A stretch of DNA of 35,946 nucleotides, from assembly GCA_002029975.1 (NCBI GenBank), contig LQBE01000055.1, positions 51,139 to 87,084 of the forward strand, given 5' to 3'. Position numbers and translations under genes: made by a program. Shown here piece by piece: positions 24,637 to 32,123 of the stretch (position 1 is its first letter; each line of letters starts with the position of its first letter). The DNA is from a delta proteobacterium ML8_F1. GTDB lineage: Bacteria > Bacillota > Clostridia > Peptostreptococcales > Acidaminobacteraceae. Under the pieces are notes generated by a model. The model was not told where the DNA came from. It did no database searches and was given only the letters and a program-made list of their open reading frames with translations.

Positions 24637-25968
24637 ATGGAAAAATTCGGTTCTGCCGCTATCCTCGCCGGTGGCGAAAGTTTGCGCATGGGCTTTGACA
24701 AACAGATAATCAATCTGGGGCGGGAATACCTGGTGGACAAACTCCATCGGGAACTGAAAGAGATATTCTCCCAGGTGATTGTGATCAGCAACCGACCGGA
24801 GCTTTACCATAACCGGGACTATTTCGTGGTGAGCGACGGGTACCGGGGCCATGGTTCCCTGAGCGGGATTCATCAGGGACTGATGGTTTCAGAATCCGAG
24901 TATCTGTTTGTCACTGCCTGCGATATGCCCTACCTGAATGCCGTTTTGATTGAAAAAATGAAACATCTCCTCCTGGAGAATCCCTCGAAGGCCCTGGTGG
25001 CCAGAAGAGGGGACCGGATTGAACCCTTCCATGGGTTTTATTCCCGGGACCTGTTGCCGGACATCGAGAGGAGCTTTGAAAAAGGGCATTTGAAACTGGG
25101 ACGACTGTTGACAGAATTGGGAGTCAGTACCCTGGATGAGGCGGTTTTGAGAAGCTACGACCGGGAAATGAAACTTTTTACCAATCTCAATACCAAAAAA
25201 GAGCTTCGGGATTATCTGGGCGAGAAAGGGCATAGGGTGATGATTGAGGAAATCTTGATTGAGAAGAATATTTCAGGAAATCAGGAGCCGTTCATGGATG
25301 AGGTGGTGGTTGAAAAAGCCGTGGAAATTGTAATCAACGGTGAAAGGACCCTGGAGATTTACGCTTCAGAAGGCGACCACAGGGAGCTGGTGGTGGGTTT
25401 TCTTAAAAATGCGGGGTTGATTGAGACCCTTGAAGATATTCTCAGTATCAGCTCCGGGGACTCGAAATTCGAGGTGGCCATCAGGCCAGGGGTCCGGGGA
25501 GCGCTTCGCGAGTCAGTCACCTCGGGCTGCCTGGGCAGTGGATTTTCAACTTCGAAGTCTCCGGCGGTTTTATACACGACGCCACACAGAAGCGATCCCG
25601 ATCAAATCAAGGAATATCTGGAGGTGCTCAGGAGCGTCTCAGAGGTTTTTGAAAGGACCGGAGGGGTCCATTCCTCCCTTGCTTTTTTAAGGGACGGGAG
25701 TGTGGTTTTCTATGATGATATCGGCCGCCACAATACCCTGGATAAAATTGTAGGCCATGCCCTCATGACGGGTAAAAATCTACTGGAGGGCACCCTGGTC
25801 ACCACCGGACGGATTTCATCTGAAATGATAAAAAAAGCCGCTATGAATGGCTTCCGAACGGTGATTTCCCGCTCTGCTCCCACGGGTCTTGCCGTAGAAA
25901 TCGCCCGGGAGTACGCAATAGAGCTCATAGGGTTTGCCCGGGGAAACCGGTTCAACCGCTATGTCTGA
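24637..25968 (+). CDS. MobA-FdhD fusion (molybdenum cofactor guanylyltransferase plus FDH sulfur-carrier protein)
   Basis: Two enzymes are fused in one 443-residue protein. Residues 1-200 are MobA, which adds GMP to the molybdopterin cofactor: AILAGGESLRMGFDK (8-22) and CDMPYLN (95-101) are its signatures. Residues about 205-443 are FdhD, which passes sulfur from IscS-type desulfurase to the formate dehydrogenase cofactor: ERTGGVHSSLAF (339-350), DDIGRHNTLDK (360-370), TTGRISSEM (389-397) and RSAPTGLAV (412-420). The FdhD pair normally CxxC reads SGCLGSG, with only C298 kept. The start is ATG 24637 behind AAGGGG. Both activities would serve the Sec-FdhA encoded 12 kb upstream. Confidence 0.93.
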   Translation: MEKFGSAAILAGGESLRMGFDKQIINLGREYLVDKLHRELKEIFSQVIVISNRPELYHNRDYFVVSDGYRGHGSLSGIHQGLMVSESEYLFVTACDMPYLNAVLIEKMKHLLLENPSKALVARRGDRIEPFHGFYSRDLLPDIERSFEKGHLKLGRLLTELGVSTLDEAVLRSYDREMKLFTNLNTKKELRDYLGEKGHRVMIEEILIEKNISGNQEPFMDEVVVEKAVEIVINGERTLEIYASEGDHRELVVGFLKNAGLIETLEDILSISSGDSKFEVAIRPGVRGALRESVTSGCLGSGFSTSKSPAVLYTTPHRSDPDQIKEYLEVLRSVSEVFERTGGVHSSLAFLRDGSVVFYDDIGRHNTLDKIVGHALMTGKNLLEGTLVTTGRISSEMIKKAAMNGFRTVISRSAPTGLAVEIAREYAIELIGFARGNRFNRYV

Positions 25969-26023
25969 AAGGCTCCTGAAGCCTGTTGAAGGATTTTGGG
26001 GACTAACTAGTTTGGAGGAATCA

Positions 26024-26938
26024 ATGAAATCAATAATCAAGGCACTGGTAGAAATTGTCGGGTCGCAAAGGGTTCTGCTTGAGGAGCCCCTGAAGAACCA
26101 CACGTCCTTTAAAATAGGCGGTGCCGCCCGGGTGGTTGTGCTGCCCCAGACCCCCCTGGAGGTGGCGGCGGTTGTCAGGACGCTTTTCAGTTCTAAAGCG
26201 AAATACATGATTCTGGGCAATGGCACCAATCTCCTCTTTCCCGATGAAGGCTACAGGGGAATCGTGGTGAAGCTGGCAGAGAATCTGTCCCAGATCGAGG
26301 TCAGGGGCACTCTTGTCCAGGCCCAGGCGGGGGCGCTGCTCTCAAGGCTCAGCAAGGTGGCGTTGAAGAACCATTTGTCCGGATTGGAATTCGCCTCAGG
26401 CATCCCCGGGACCCTCGGTGGCGCTGTGGTGATGAATGCCGGGGCCTATGGCGGGGAAATGAAGGATGTGGTCACCGAGGTCAAGGCGCTGACTGAAGAG
26501 GGGGAACTGCTAGTCTTTGACCGGGAGGCCATGGAATTTGGCTATCGCAACAGCATTGTCAAGGAGAGGGGCCTGATTGTCCTTGAAACCACCCTGGCCC
26601 TGGAAAAATCCGAGAAGGAGCGCATTGCTTCCAGGATGAGTGAACTTGATGAAAAAAGAAGGGCCAGGCAGCCCCTGCATCTGCCAAGTGCGGGGAGTAC
26701 CTTCAAGCGTCCTTCAGGCAACTATGCGGGAAAGCTCATAGAGGAGGCGGGCCTCAGGGGGCTCAGATACGGCGGGGCCATGGTGAGTGAACGTCACTGC
26801 GGCTTTGTGGTCAATGTCGGGGAGGCCACCTATGAGGAAGTCACGACTTTGATGGGAATCATTCAGCGGACGGTTTTCGAAAGGTTTGGCATCAACCTGG
26901 AACCGGAAGTCAAAATAATTGAGAGGGATCAATCATGA
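26024..26938 (+). CDS. murB: UDP-N-acetylenolpyruvoylglucosamine reductase
   Basis: MurB reduces UDP-GlcNAc-enolpyruvate to UDP-MurNAc with NADPH and FAD, a committed step of peptidoglycan synthesis. ATG 26024 behind GGAGGA (26014-26019) gives 304 residues. Motifs: NHTSFKIGGAARVVVLPQT, GNGTNLLF, ASGIPGTLGGAVVMNAGAYGGE (FAD binding), YRNSIVKERG and PSAGSTFKRPSG, whose Ser is the proton donor. The length and lack of the extra loop indicate a type IIb MurB. Its stop overlaps the next start (ATGA). It opens the murB-PHP-rapZ-yvcK block that is conserved in many Clostridia. Confidence 0.97.
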   Translation: MKSIIKALVEIVGSQRVLLEEPLKNHTSFKIGGAARVVVLPQTPLEVAAVVRTLFSSKAKYMILGNGTNLLFPDEGYRGIVVKLAENLSQIEVRGTLVQAQAGALLSRLSKVALKNHLSGLEFASGIPGTLGGAVVMNAGAYGGEMKDVVTEVKALTEEGELLVFDREAMEFGYRNSIVKERGLIVLETTLALEKSEKERIASRMSELDEKRRARQPLHLPSAGSTFKRPSGNYAGKLIEEAGLRGLRYGGAMVSERHCGFVVNVGEATYEEVTTLMGIIQRTVFERFGINLEPEVKIIERDQS

Positions 26939-27675
26939 AAATGACCATGGATCTGCACACCCATACCACTTACTCCCACGGTCTTGGCAGCATTGAAGAC
27001 AATGTGAAGGAGGGAATCAGAAAGGGCCTGGAGGCAATGGCCATCAGCGACCACGGGCCGGGGCACCTGGGCTTTGGCATCAAACCCGGCGCCTTGAAGC
27101 AGATGAGAAGAGAACTGGACGCCCTTCAGGAGAAGTATCCCCAGATCAAGCTCTATCTTGGGATAGAGGCCAATATTCTGGGAAGGGACGGGGCCATCGA
27201 TGTTTCTGAAGAGGATCTGGGCCTCCTCGACTATGTGCTGTGCGGCTATCACTTTGGATCAAAGCCCGGCAAATGGACCAGGGACCTGCCGGTGCACTTG
27301 TTCAATTTGCTGAATCGCTGGACCGGAGGCTTTGAAAAAAAAGCCAGGGCCCTGAATACCGAGGCCACCGTGAACTGCCTGATGAACAATCGAATCGACG
27401 TGCTGACCCACCCCGGAGCGAAGGGTCCAGTGGATATGCTGGAAGTTGCCAGGGCGGCGGAGAAAGCGGGCACAATGTTAGAAATCAACAATTCCCACGG
27501 TCATTTGTCGGAGGAGGAGTTGAAAATCTGCATGCTGACAAAGGTGCGCTTCATTGTGGGTTCCGATGCCCACAAGCCGGGGGATGTCGGCAGATACAAG
27601 GAGGCCCTCAAAAGAATTGTCCAGGCGGGGGTTCCCCTGGAACGGGTGGCGAATCTGAAAGAGGGAATGGAATGA
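26935..27675 (+). CDS. PHP-domain metal-dependent phosphohydrolase (YcdX-like)
   Basis: The 246-residue protein is a stand-alone PHP domain. Metal-binding motifs are visible: DLHTHTTYSHG (6-16), SDHGPGHLG (about 39-47), GIEANIL, CGYHFG, LTHPGAKG and GSDAHKPGDVG. This order matches the YcdX/HisP-like phosphatase family. It lies between murB and rapZ with 4-base overlaps on both sides. The substrate is not known; a histidinol-phosphatase role is possible but no his genes are nearby. Confidence 0.88.
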   Translation: MKMTMDLHTHTTYSHGLGSIEDNVKEGIRKGLEAMAISDHGPGHLGFGIKPGALKQMRRELDALQEKYPQIKLYLGIEANILGRDGAIDVSEEDLGLLDYVLCGYHFGSKPGKWTRDLPVHLFNLLNRWTGGFEKKARALNTEATVNCLMNNRIDVLTHPGAKGPVDMLEVARAAEKAGTMLEINNSHGHLSEEELKICMLTKVRFIVGSDAHKPGDVGRYKEALKRIVQAGVPLERVANLKEGME

Positions 27676-28529
27676 AAGTATTGATTGTAACGGGTTTGTC
27701 AGGAGCGGGCAAAAGCTCCGTGGTCAAGGCCCTGGAGGACATTGGATTCTACACCATCGACAATCTGCCCCCCAATCTGATGGTTGATTTCATCAGATTG
27801 ATCCAACACACCGGACAGGCCATCCATGAAGTGGCCTTTGTCATTGATCTGCGCAGCGGCAAGCTCTTTGATGAACTTGACAAGTCCATCCAGGCTGTCA
27901 GAAAAAAGGTGGACAACATCGAAATTCTCTTTCTGGAGGCCTCTGACACTGTCATCCTTCAACGGTACAAGGAAAGTCGAAGGAGCCATCCCCATTCCGA
28001 GGACGGGACCATTTTTGACGGGATTGCCCTGGAAAAAGAGAAGCTCCGGGGAATCAGGGAGAAGGCGGATTATCTGGTGGATACCTCACAGATGAATATC
28101 CATCAGCTCCGGGAAAGAATCATCTTGACCTTCGACACGAAAGACCACACCGAGATTGAGGTTGTGCTCCAGTCCTTCGGCTACAAAAAGGGCATCCCCA
28201 TGGATGCGGACATGGTATTTGACCTGAGATTCCTGCCCAATCCCTTTTATGACGAGACCCTGAGAGATCTCACGGGCCTGGACCAGAGAATCAGGGATTT
28301 TGTCATGGGAGAGGAAAAAAGCCAGAAGATGCTTCAAAAGATTGAAGAAATGCTCGACTTTTTGATTCCCCACTTTGCCAAGGAGGGGAAAAGCCGGACA
28401 GTGATCGGCCTTGGCTGTACCGGCGGACAGCACCGCAGTGTGACCTTTGTGGTTCTTCTGAAGGAATTTCTGGCCCAGAAGGGCTATAAAGTCAGCGGAA
28501 TCCACCGGGATATGAAGGGAACCCAGTAA
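27672..28529 (+). CDS. rapZ: RNase adapter/nucleotide-binding protein RapZ (YvcJ)
   Basis: RapZ family proteins bind and hydrolyse nucleotides. In E. coli the protein guides RNase E to the GlmZ small RNA; in Bacillus the homologue YvcJ affects competence. The 285-residue protein has Walker A GLSGAGKSS (8-16), the family signature IDNLPPNL, and the C-terminal GLGCTGGQHRSV motif. It overlaps the PHP gene by 4 bases and the yvcK-like gene follows after 1 base. Role in this organism is not known. Confidence 0.95.
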   Translation: MKVLIVTGLSGAGKSSVVKALEDIGFYTIDNLPPNLMVDFIRLIQHTGQAIHEVAFVIDLRSGKLFDELDKSIQAVRKKVDNIEILFLEASDTVILQRYKESRRSHPHSEDGTIFDGIALEKEKLRGIREKADYLVDTSQMNIHQLRERIILTFDTKDHTEIEVVLQSFGYKKGIPMDADMVFDLRFLPNPFYDETLRDLTGLDQRIRDFVMGEEKSQKMLQKIEEMLDFLIPHFAKEGKSRTVIGLGCTGGQHRSVTFVVLLKEFLAQKGYKVSGIHRDMKGTQ

Positions 28530-28530
28530 T

Positions 28531-29505
28531 ATGATGAATCCGAAAATCGTAGTCATAGGTGGGGGGACAGGCCTCTCCGTGATTCTTAAAGGCTTGAAGA
28601 AAATCACCTCTGAAATCACAGCCATTGTCACGGTGGCTGATGACGGGGGAGGATCGGGGGTTTTGCGCGAGGACCTGGGGATGCTGCCTCCGGGGGATAT
28701 CCGCGCCTGTCTGATTGCCCTCTCGGATGTGGAGCCCCTTTTAGAGGATCTTTTCAACTACCGGTATGAGAACGGGCAGCTCAAGGGTCAGTCCTTTGGA
28801 AATCTGATGATTGCGGCAATGCTTGGAATTTCCAAGGACTTCAAGGATGCCGTGATCAAGGTGGGGGAGATTATCGCCATCAACGGCAGAGTGCTGCCCG
28901 TCACCACCGAGAATATCCACATTGAAGCGGTTCTGGCCAATGGCAAGGTGGTGCTGGGGGAATCCAAGATTCCCCTGATGGTGCTCAAGGATCAAACCGT
29001 CATCGAAAGGGTCAGACTGGTGCCCAGTGAACCTGAAGCCACCGAGGGGGTTCTTGAAGCCATAGCGGAGGCGGATCTTGTCATTGTGGGTCCCGGAAGC
29101 ATCTATACCAGCATCCTTCCCAATCTCATGGTCAAGGGGGTGGCCCAGGCTCTGAGGGAAACTTCGGCCAGGAGGGTGTATATCGCCAATCTGATGACCC
29201 AGCCGGGAGAAGCCTTTGACGAGCATCTGAGGAAGTATATTGAAATTATGGAAAGCCATGTCGGGGGCGGTCTTTTCGACCTGGTCATGGCCAATAGTGA
29301 AAGTCTGGACCGGGAGGTAAAGGAAATTTACAGAAAACAGCAGGCCTACCCCGTCAAAACCACCCGCAAAGACCGGCAGTTTCTTGAAAAAAAAGGGATT
29401 GGACTGCTGGAAAACAACTATGTCGATGTGGTGAAGCATTACTGCCGCCACGATTTTGACATACTGGTCAAGGACCTTCAGAAGGTGTTGCAATCAGAAA
29501 ATTAA
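28531..29505 (+). CDS. yvcK: Gluconeogenesis/cell-wall factor YvcK (GlmR)
   Basis: GlmR (YvcK) binds UDP-GlcNAc and stimulates GlmS, linking carbon supply to peptidoglycan precursors. The 324-residue protein shows GGGTGLSVILKGLK (about 10-23), VADDGGGSGVLRED (35-48 region), PPGDIRACLIAL, QSFGNLMIAA and VGPGSIYTSILPNL. It starts 1 base after the rapZ stop; a second ATG follows immediately, so the start could be 28531 or 28534. In most Clostridia whiA comes next, but here a tryptophanase gene is inserted. Confidence 0.95.
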   Translation: MMNPKIVVIGGGTGLSVILKGLKKITSEITAIVTVADDGGGSGVLREDLGMLPPGDIRACLIALSDVEPLLEDLFNYRYENGQLKGQSFGNLMIAAMLGISKDFKDAVIKVGEIIAINGRVLPVTTENIHIEAVLANGKVVLGESKIPLMVLKDQTVIERVRLVPSEPEATEGVLEAIAEADLVIVGPGSIYTSILPNLMVKGVAQALRETSARRVYIANLMTQPGEAFDEHLRKYIEIMESHVGGGLFDLVMANSESLDREVKEIYRKQQAYPVKTTRKDRQFLEKKGIGLLENNYVDVVKHYCRHDFDILVKDLQKVLQSEN

Positions 29506-29512
29506 AAATATT

Positions 29513-29541
29513 TTGCAGGGCTTAAAAAAATATTGTATAAT
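29513..29541 (+). promoter_or_regulatory. Promoter of tnaA
   Basis: TTGCAG (29513-29518), exactly 17 bases, TATAAT (29536-29541). The start codon lies about 59 bases beyond the -10, leaving no room for a tnaC-type leader peptide with a Rho-dependent region. Confidence 0.82.
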
Positions 29542-29545
29542 GGAC

Positions 29546-29562
29546 TTACAAAAATATTGTAA
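29546..29562. promoter_or_regulatory. Operator-like palindrome over the tnaA transcription start
   Basis: TTACAA (29546-29551), spacer AAATA, TTGTAA (29557-29562) is a perfect 6-bp inverted repeat covering the predicted transcription start. A related half, AAAAATATTGTA, occurs once more about 24 bases upstream over the -10 box. A repressor site is the natural reading; the protein is unknown. Confidence 0.5.
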
Positions 29563-29599
29563 CACTTAAAGTAAAATTTTAATTTTGGAGGCGATTTTT

Positions 29600-30982
29600 T
29601 TGGCAACGAGAATTCCGGAACCCTACAAGATCAAAATGGTGGAACCCTTGAGGAAAACCACCCGGGAACATCGCGAAATCAAACTCAAAGAGGCTGGATA
29701 CAATCCCTTTTCCCTCAAGGCCGAGGATGTCTATATTGACCTCCTGACGGACAGCGGCACCGGTGCCATGAGCGACAGACAATGGGCGGCGCTGATGATG
29801 GGGGATGAGTCCTATGCCGGATCCAGAAGTTTCTATCGCCTTGAAGAAGTCGTCAGGGAAATCACGGGTTATCAGTACGTAGTGCCCACCCACCAGGGAA
29901 GAGGGGCCGAGCAGGTGGTCTTCCCCAACATTATCAAGGAAAAGGGCGATTATGTCATTTCCAATATGCATTTCGATACCACCAAGGCCCATGTGGAACT
30001 GGCGGGGGGACGGGCTCTCAATGTCATAGATAAAAAGGCTTTTGATACAGATACCTACGATGATTTCAAAGGTGATTTTGACTTGGAGCTTCTGGAAAAG
30101 GAAATCAAGGAGAAGACCCCCGGGCATATTGCCGGGATTGTCATCACCGCCACCTGCAATTCTGCCGGGGGACAGCCGATTTCCATGAAAAACATGAAGG
30201 GTGTCAAAAAAATCGCCGATCAGTATGGGTTGAAGGTGTTCATTGATGCCGCCCGGTATGCTGAAAATGCCTACTTCATCAAGACCCGGGAAGCAGGCTA
30301 TGAAGACAAGAGTCTGATAGAGATTTCCCGGGAAATGTATGCTCTGGCAGACGGGATGATGATGTCAGCCAAAAAAGACGGACTGGTAAACATGGGGGGC
30401 ATCGTGGCAATCAAGGACGATGAAGCGCTCTATCAGGCAGTGAGAAGCCTGTGCGTACCCTACGAAGGCTTTCCCACCTACGGAGGTCTTTCCGGCAGGG
30501 ACATGGAAGCTCTGGCAGTGGGCCTGATGGAGGCCCTGGACTTTGACTACCAGGAGCATCGAATCGGTCAGATCAAGTATCTGGGTGATCGTTTGAGGGA
30601 AGGCGGGGTGCCCATTCAGTATCCCACCGGGGGTCATGCGGTGTTTGTGGACTGTCGAAAAATCTGTCCCCATATCCCCTTTGACCAGTTTCCCGCCCAG
30701 GCAGTGTGCAATGAGGTTTATCTGGAATCCGGGGTGAGGCCTGTAGAAATCGGATCCTTCCTTCTGGGCCGGGATCCTGACACCAACGAGAGCCTTGAAT
30801 CCCCCCTGGAACTGATGCGACTGACGATTCCAAGAAGAGTCTACACAGACAGTCACATGGATGTGGTTGCCGATGCCGTCATCGCCGTCGCTAAAAGAGC
30901 TGAGGAGCTCGTGGGTCTGACCTTCGATTATGAACCCAAAGTGCTGAGACATTTCACGGCCAGACTCAAACCTGTAAAATAG
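29600..30982 (+). CDS. tnaA: Tryptophanase (tryptophan indole-lyase)
   Basis: This PLP enzyme cleaves tryptophan to indole, pyruvate and ammonia. I start at TTG 29600 (460 residues), since TGGAGGCG (29586-29593) stands 6 bases before it and the product begins [17 protein letters not shown]. The PLP lysine is K259 in [22 protein letters not shown] and [13 protein letters not shown] are also conserved. It resembles tryptophanase rather than tyrosine phenol-lyase: [14 protein letters not shown] at about 374-388 matches tryptophanase, where the lyase has an Arg in MERG for tyrosine. It has its own promoter and terminator, between yvcK and whiA. A related beta-eliminating lyase cannot be fully excluded. 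Confidence 0.9.
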   Translation: MATRIPEPYKIKMVEPLRKTTREHREIKLKEAGYNPFSLKAEDVYIDLLTDSGTGAMSDRQWAALMMGDESYAGSRSFYRLEEVVREITGYQYVVPTHQGRGAEQVVFPNIIKEKGDYVISNMHFDTTKAHVELAGGRALNVIDKKAFDTDTYDDFKGDFDLELLEKEIKEKTPGHIAGIVITATCNSAGGQPISMKNMKGVKKIADQYGLKVFIDAARYAENAYFIKTREAGYEDKSLIEISREMYALADGMMMSAKKDGLVNMGGIVAIKDDEALYQAVRSLCVPYEGFPTYGGLSGRDMEALAVGLMEALDFDYQEHRIGQIKYLGDRLREGGVPIQYPTGGHAVFVDCRKICPHIPFDQFPAQAVCNEVYLESGVRPVEIGSFLLGRDPDTNESLESPLELMRLTIPRRVYTDSHMDVVADAVIAVAKRAEELVGLTFDYEPKVLRHFTARLKPVK

Positions 30983-30993
30983 GTTCACAAGAC

Positions 30994-31022
30994 AAGCCCA
31001 GTCTTTTTAGACCGGGCTTTTT
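30994..31022 (+). terminator. Rho-independent terminator after tnaA
   Basis: AAGCCC (30994-30999) pairs with GGGCTT (31014-31019), extended by GTCT/AGAC (31001-31004 and 31009-31012) after one mismatch, loop TTTT, then T residues to 31022. Confidence 0.92.
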
Positions 31023-31034
31023 CTATGGTATAAT
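31006..31034 (+). promoter_or_regulatory. Promoter of whiA-dnaE
   Basis: Extended -10 TGGTATAAT (31026-31034) with TTTAGA (31006-31011) 17 bases upstream of the -10 hexamer. The -35 box lies in the tnaA terminator stem. Confidence 0.65.
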
Positions 31035-31040
31035 TGGATA

Positions 31041-31178
31041 AGCAGTCCCCGGTGCCGGACAAGGCGCCGTATCCGGGAAGTGGGCGGTAAAGGGGACGGC
31101 AGTGGCGTATGAGAAGACGGGCCGCCCTTTGATCAAAGGCTGTCAAAAGGGCTGTCTTGAGGAGTCGGGGGAAAGGAT
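31041..31178 (+). ncRNA. Highly structured whiA 5' leader, candidate cis-regulatory RNA
   Basis: About 138 bases separate the promoter and the whiA start, much longer than other leaders here. Several complementary blocks occur: GTCCCC (31045-31050) with GGGGAC (31092-31097); GGTGCC (31051-31056) with GGCGCC (31063-31068); CCGGA (31055-31059) with TCCGG (31072-31076) as an alternative; GGGCGG (31082-31087) with CCGCCC (31122-31127), which would cross the first stem as a pseudoknot; and the palindrome CCTTTGATCAAAGG (31126-31139). I do not recognise a known riboswitch. It holds no long ORF with a ribosome site. Confidence 0.4.
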
Positions 31179-32120
31179 ATGTCATTTACATCAAAAATCA
31201 AAAACGACCTGAGTAAAATCACACAGGATTCCAGGAAGTGTCAGAAGGCTGAACTCAGCGGAATCATCCGCAGCAGCGGTATCGTGGAGATGGAGGGGTT
31301 TCACCGGGTGAACCTCACGATACGGACGGAAAACGCCGCCGTGGCGCGGATGGTTTTCATTTTTTTTAAAAAAATATACAATCTGCATACGGAGCTTTTG
31401 ATCAAGAGAGGTTCCGGGGTCAAAAGAGGGAATCTCTATGAAATGACCCTGGAGGGCGGGGAAGAGATTCTCCTGGACCTGGGCATCATCGCCAACCTTG
31501 AAGAGTTCCTCAAAGTGGTCAACCAGGTGCCGGAGGGGATTTTCGAGGAAGAAAGTTGTCTCAGAGCCTATATCCGGGGAGTCTTTCTAGGGTGCGGCTC
31601 CGTTTCAAATCCTGAAAAATCCTATCATCTCGAGTTCAGTCTCCATTCTGAGGCCTATGCCGGCTCCCTGATGGAAACCCTCAACGGCTATGACCTTGGG
31701 GCCAAAATGATTCCGAGGAAGACGGGATTTATCGTCTATATCAAGGAAAGCGAAAAAATCGTGGATTTACTGAACATCATCGGGGCCCACACCGCCCTGC
31801 TTGATTTTGAGAACGTCAGGATTCTCAAGGACATGAGGAACCGGGTCAACCGACTGGTCAACTGTGAAACTGCCAATCTCAACAAGACCGTCAATGCCGC
31901 CTACAACCAGATTGCCATGATCAAAGCCCTGGATGAGTATATGGGACTGGACCAGCTCCCCGAAGGCCTGAGGCTCCTGGCTGAGCTTCGACTGGAGAAT
32001 CCCGACATGTCACTCAAGGAACTGGGGGAAGCCATGGATCCCGCTGTGGGAAAATCCGGGGTCAACCACCGGTTCAAGAAAATGGAAAACCTGCTGAAAG
32101 CAATCCATACAAAGGAGTAA
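31179..32120 (+). CDS. whiA: Sporulation/division regulator WhiA
   Basis: WhiA combines a LAGLIDADG-homing-endonuclease-like N-terminal fold (without nuclease activity) and a C-terminal helix-turn-helix. It binds DNA and influences cell division and chromosome segregation in Gram-positive bacteria. The 313-residue protein begins MSFTSKIKNDLSKI as usual and shows RGVFLGCGSVSNPEKSYHLEF, NRVNRLVNCETANLNKTVNAA and the HTH end LKELGEAMDPAVGKSGVNHRFKKM. GGGGGAAAGGAT precedes ATG 31179. dnaE follows after 3 bases. It is not restricted to spore formers. Confidence 0.97.
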   Translation: MSFTSKIKNDLSKITQDSRKCQKAELSGIIRSSGIVEMEGFHRVNLTIRTENAAVARMVFIFFKKIYNLHTELLIKRGSGVKRGNLYEMTLEGGEEILLDLGIIANLEEFLKVVNQVPEGIFEEESCLRAYIRGVFLGCGSVSNPEKSYHLEFSLHSEAYAGSLMETLNGYDLGAKMIPRKTGFIVYIKESEKIVDLLNIIGAHTALLDFENVRILKDMRNRVNRLVNCETANLNKTVNAAYNQIAMIKALDEYMGLDQLPEGLRLLAELRLENPDMSLKELGEAMDPAVGKSGVNHRFKKMENLLKAIHTKE

Positions 32121-32123
32121 TCC

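Noticed and set aside
29585-29599. Tryptophanase starting at TTG 29585
   Set aside because: That TTG lies within the ribosome-binding region itself; TTG 29600 gives the correct spacing and family N-terminus.
30985-31185. Minus-strand 66-residue ORF in the whiA leader
   Set aside because: No ribosome site, no recognisable family, overlaps a terminator and promoter on the plus strand; better explained as RNA structure.
31102-31212. GTG-started plus-strand ORF (about 36 residues) overlapping the whiA start
   Set aside because: Weak ribosome site and no conserved features; overlaps whiA start in another frame.
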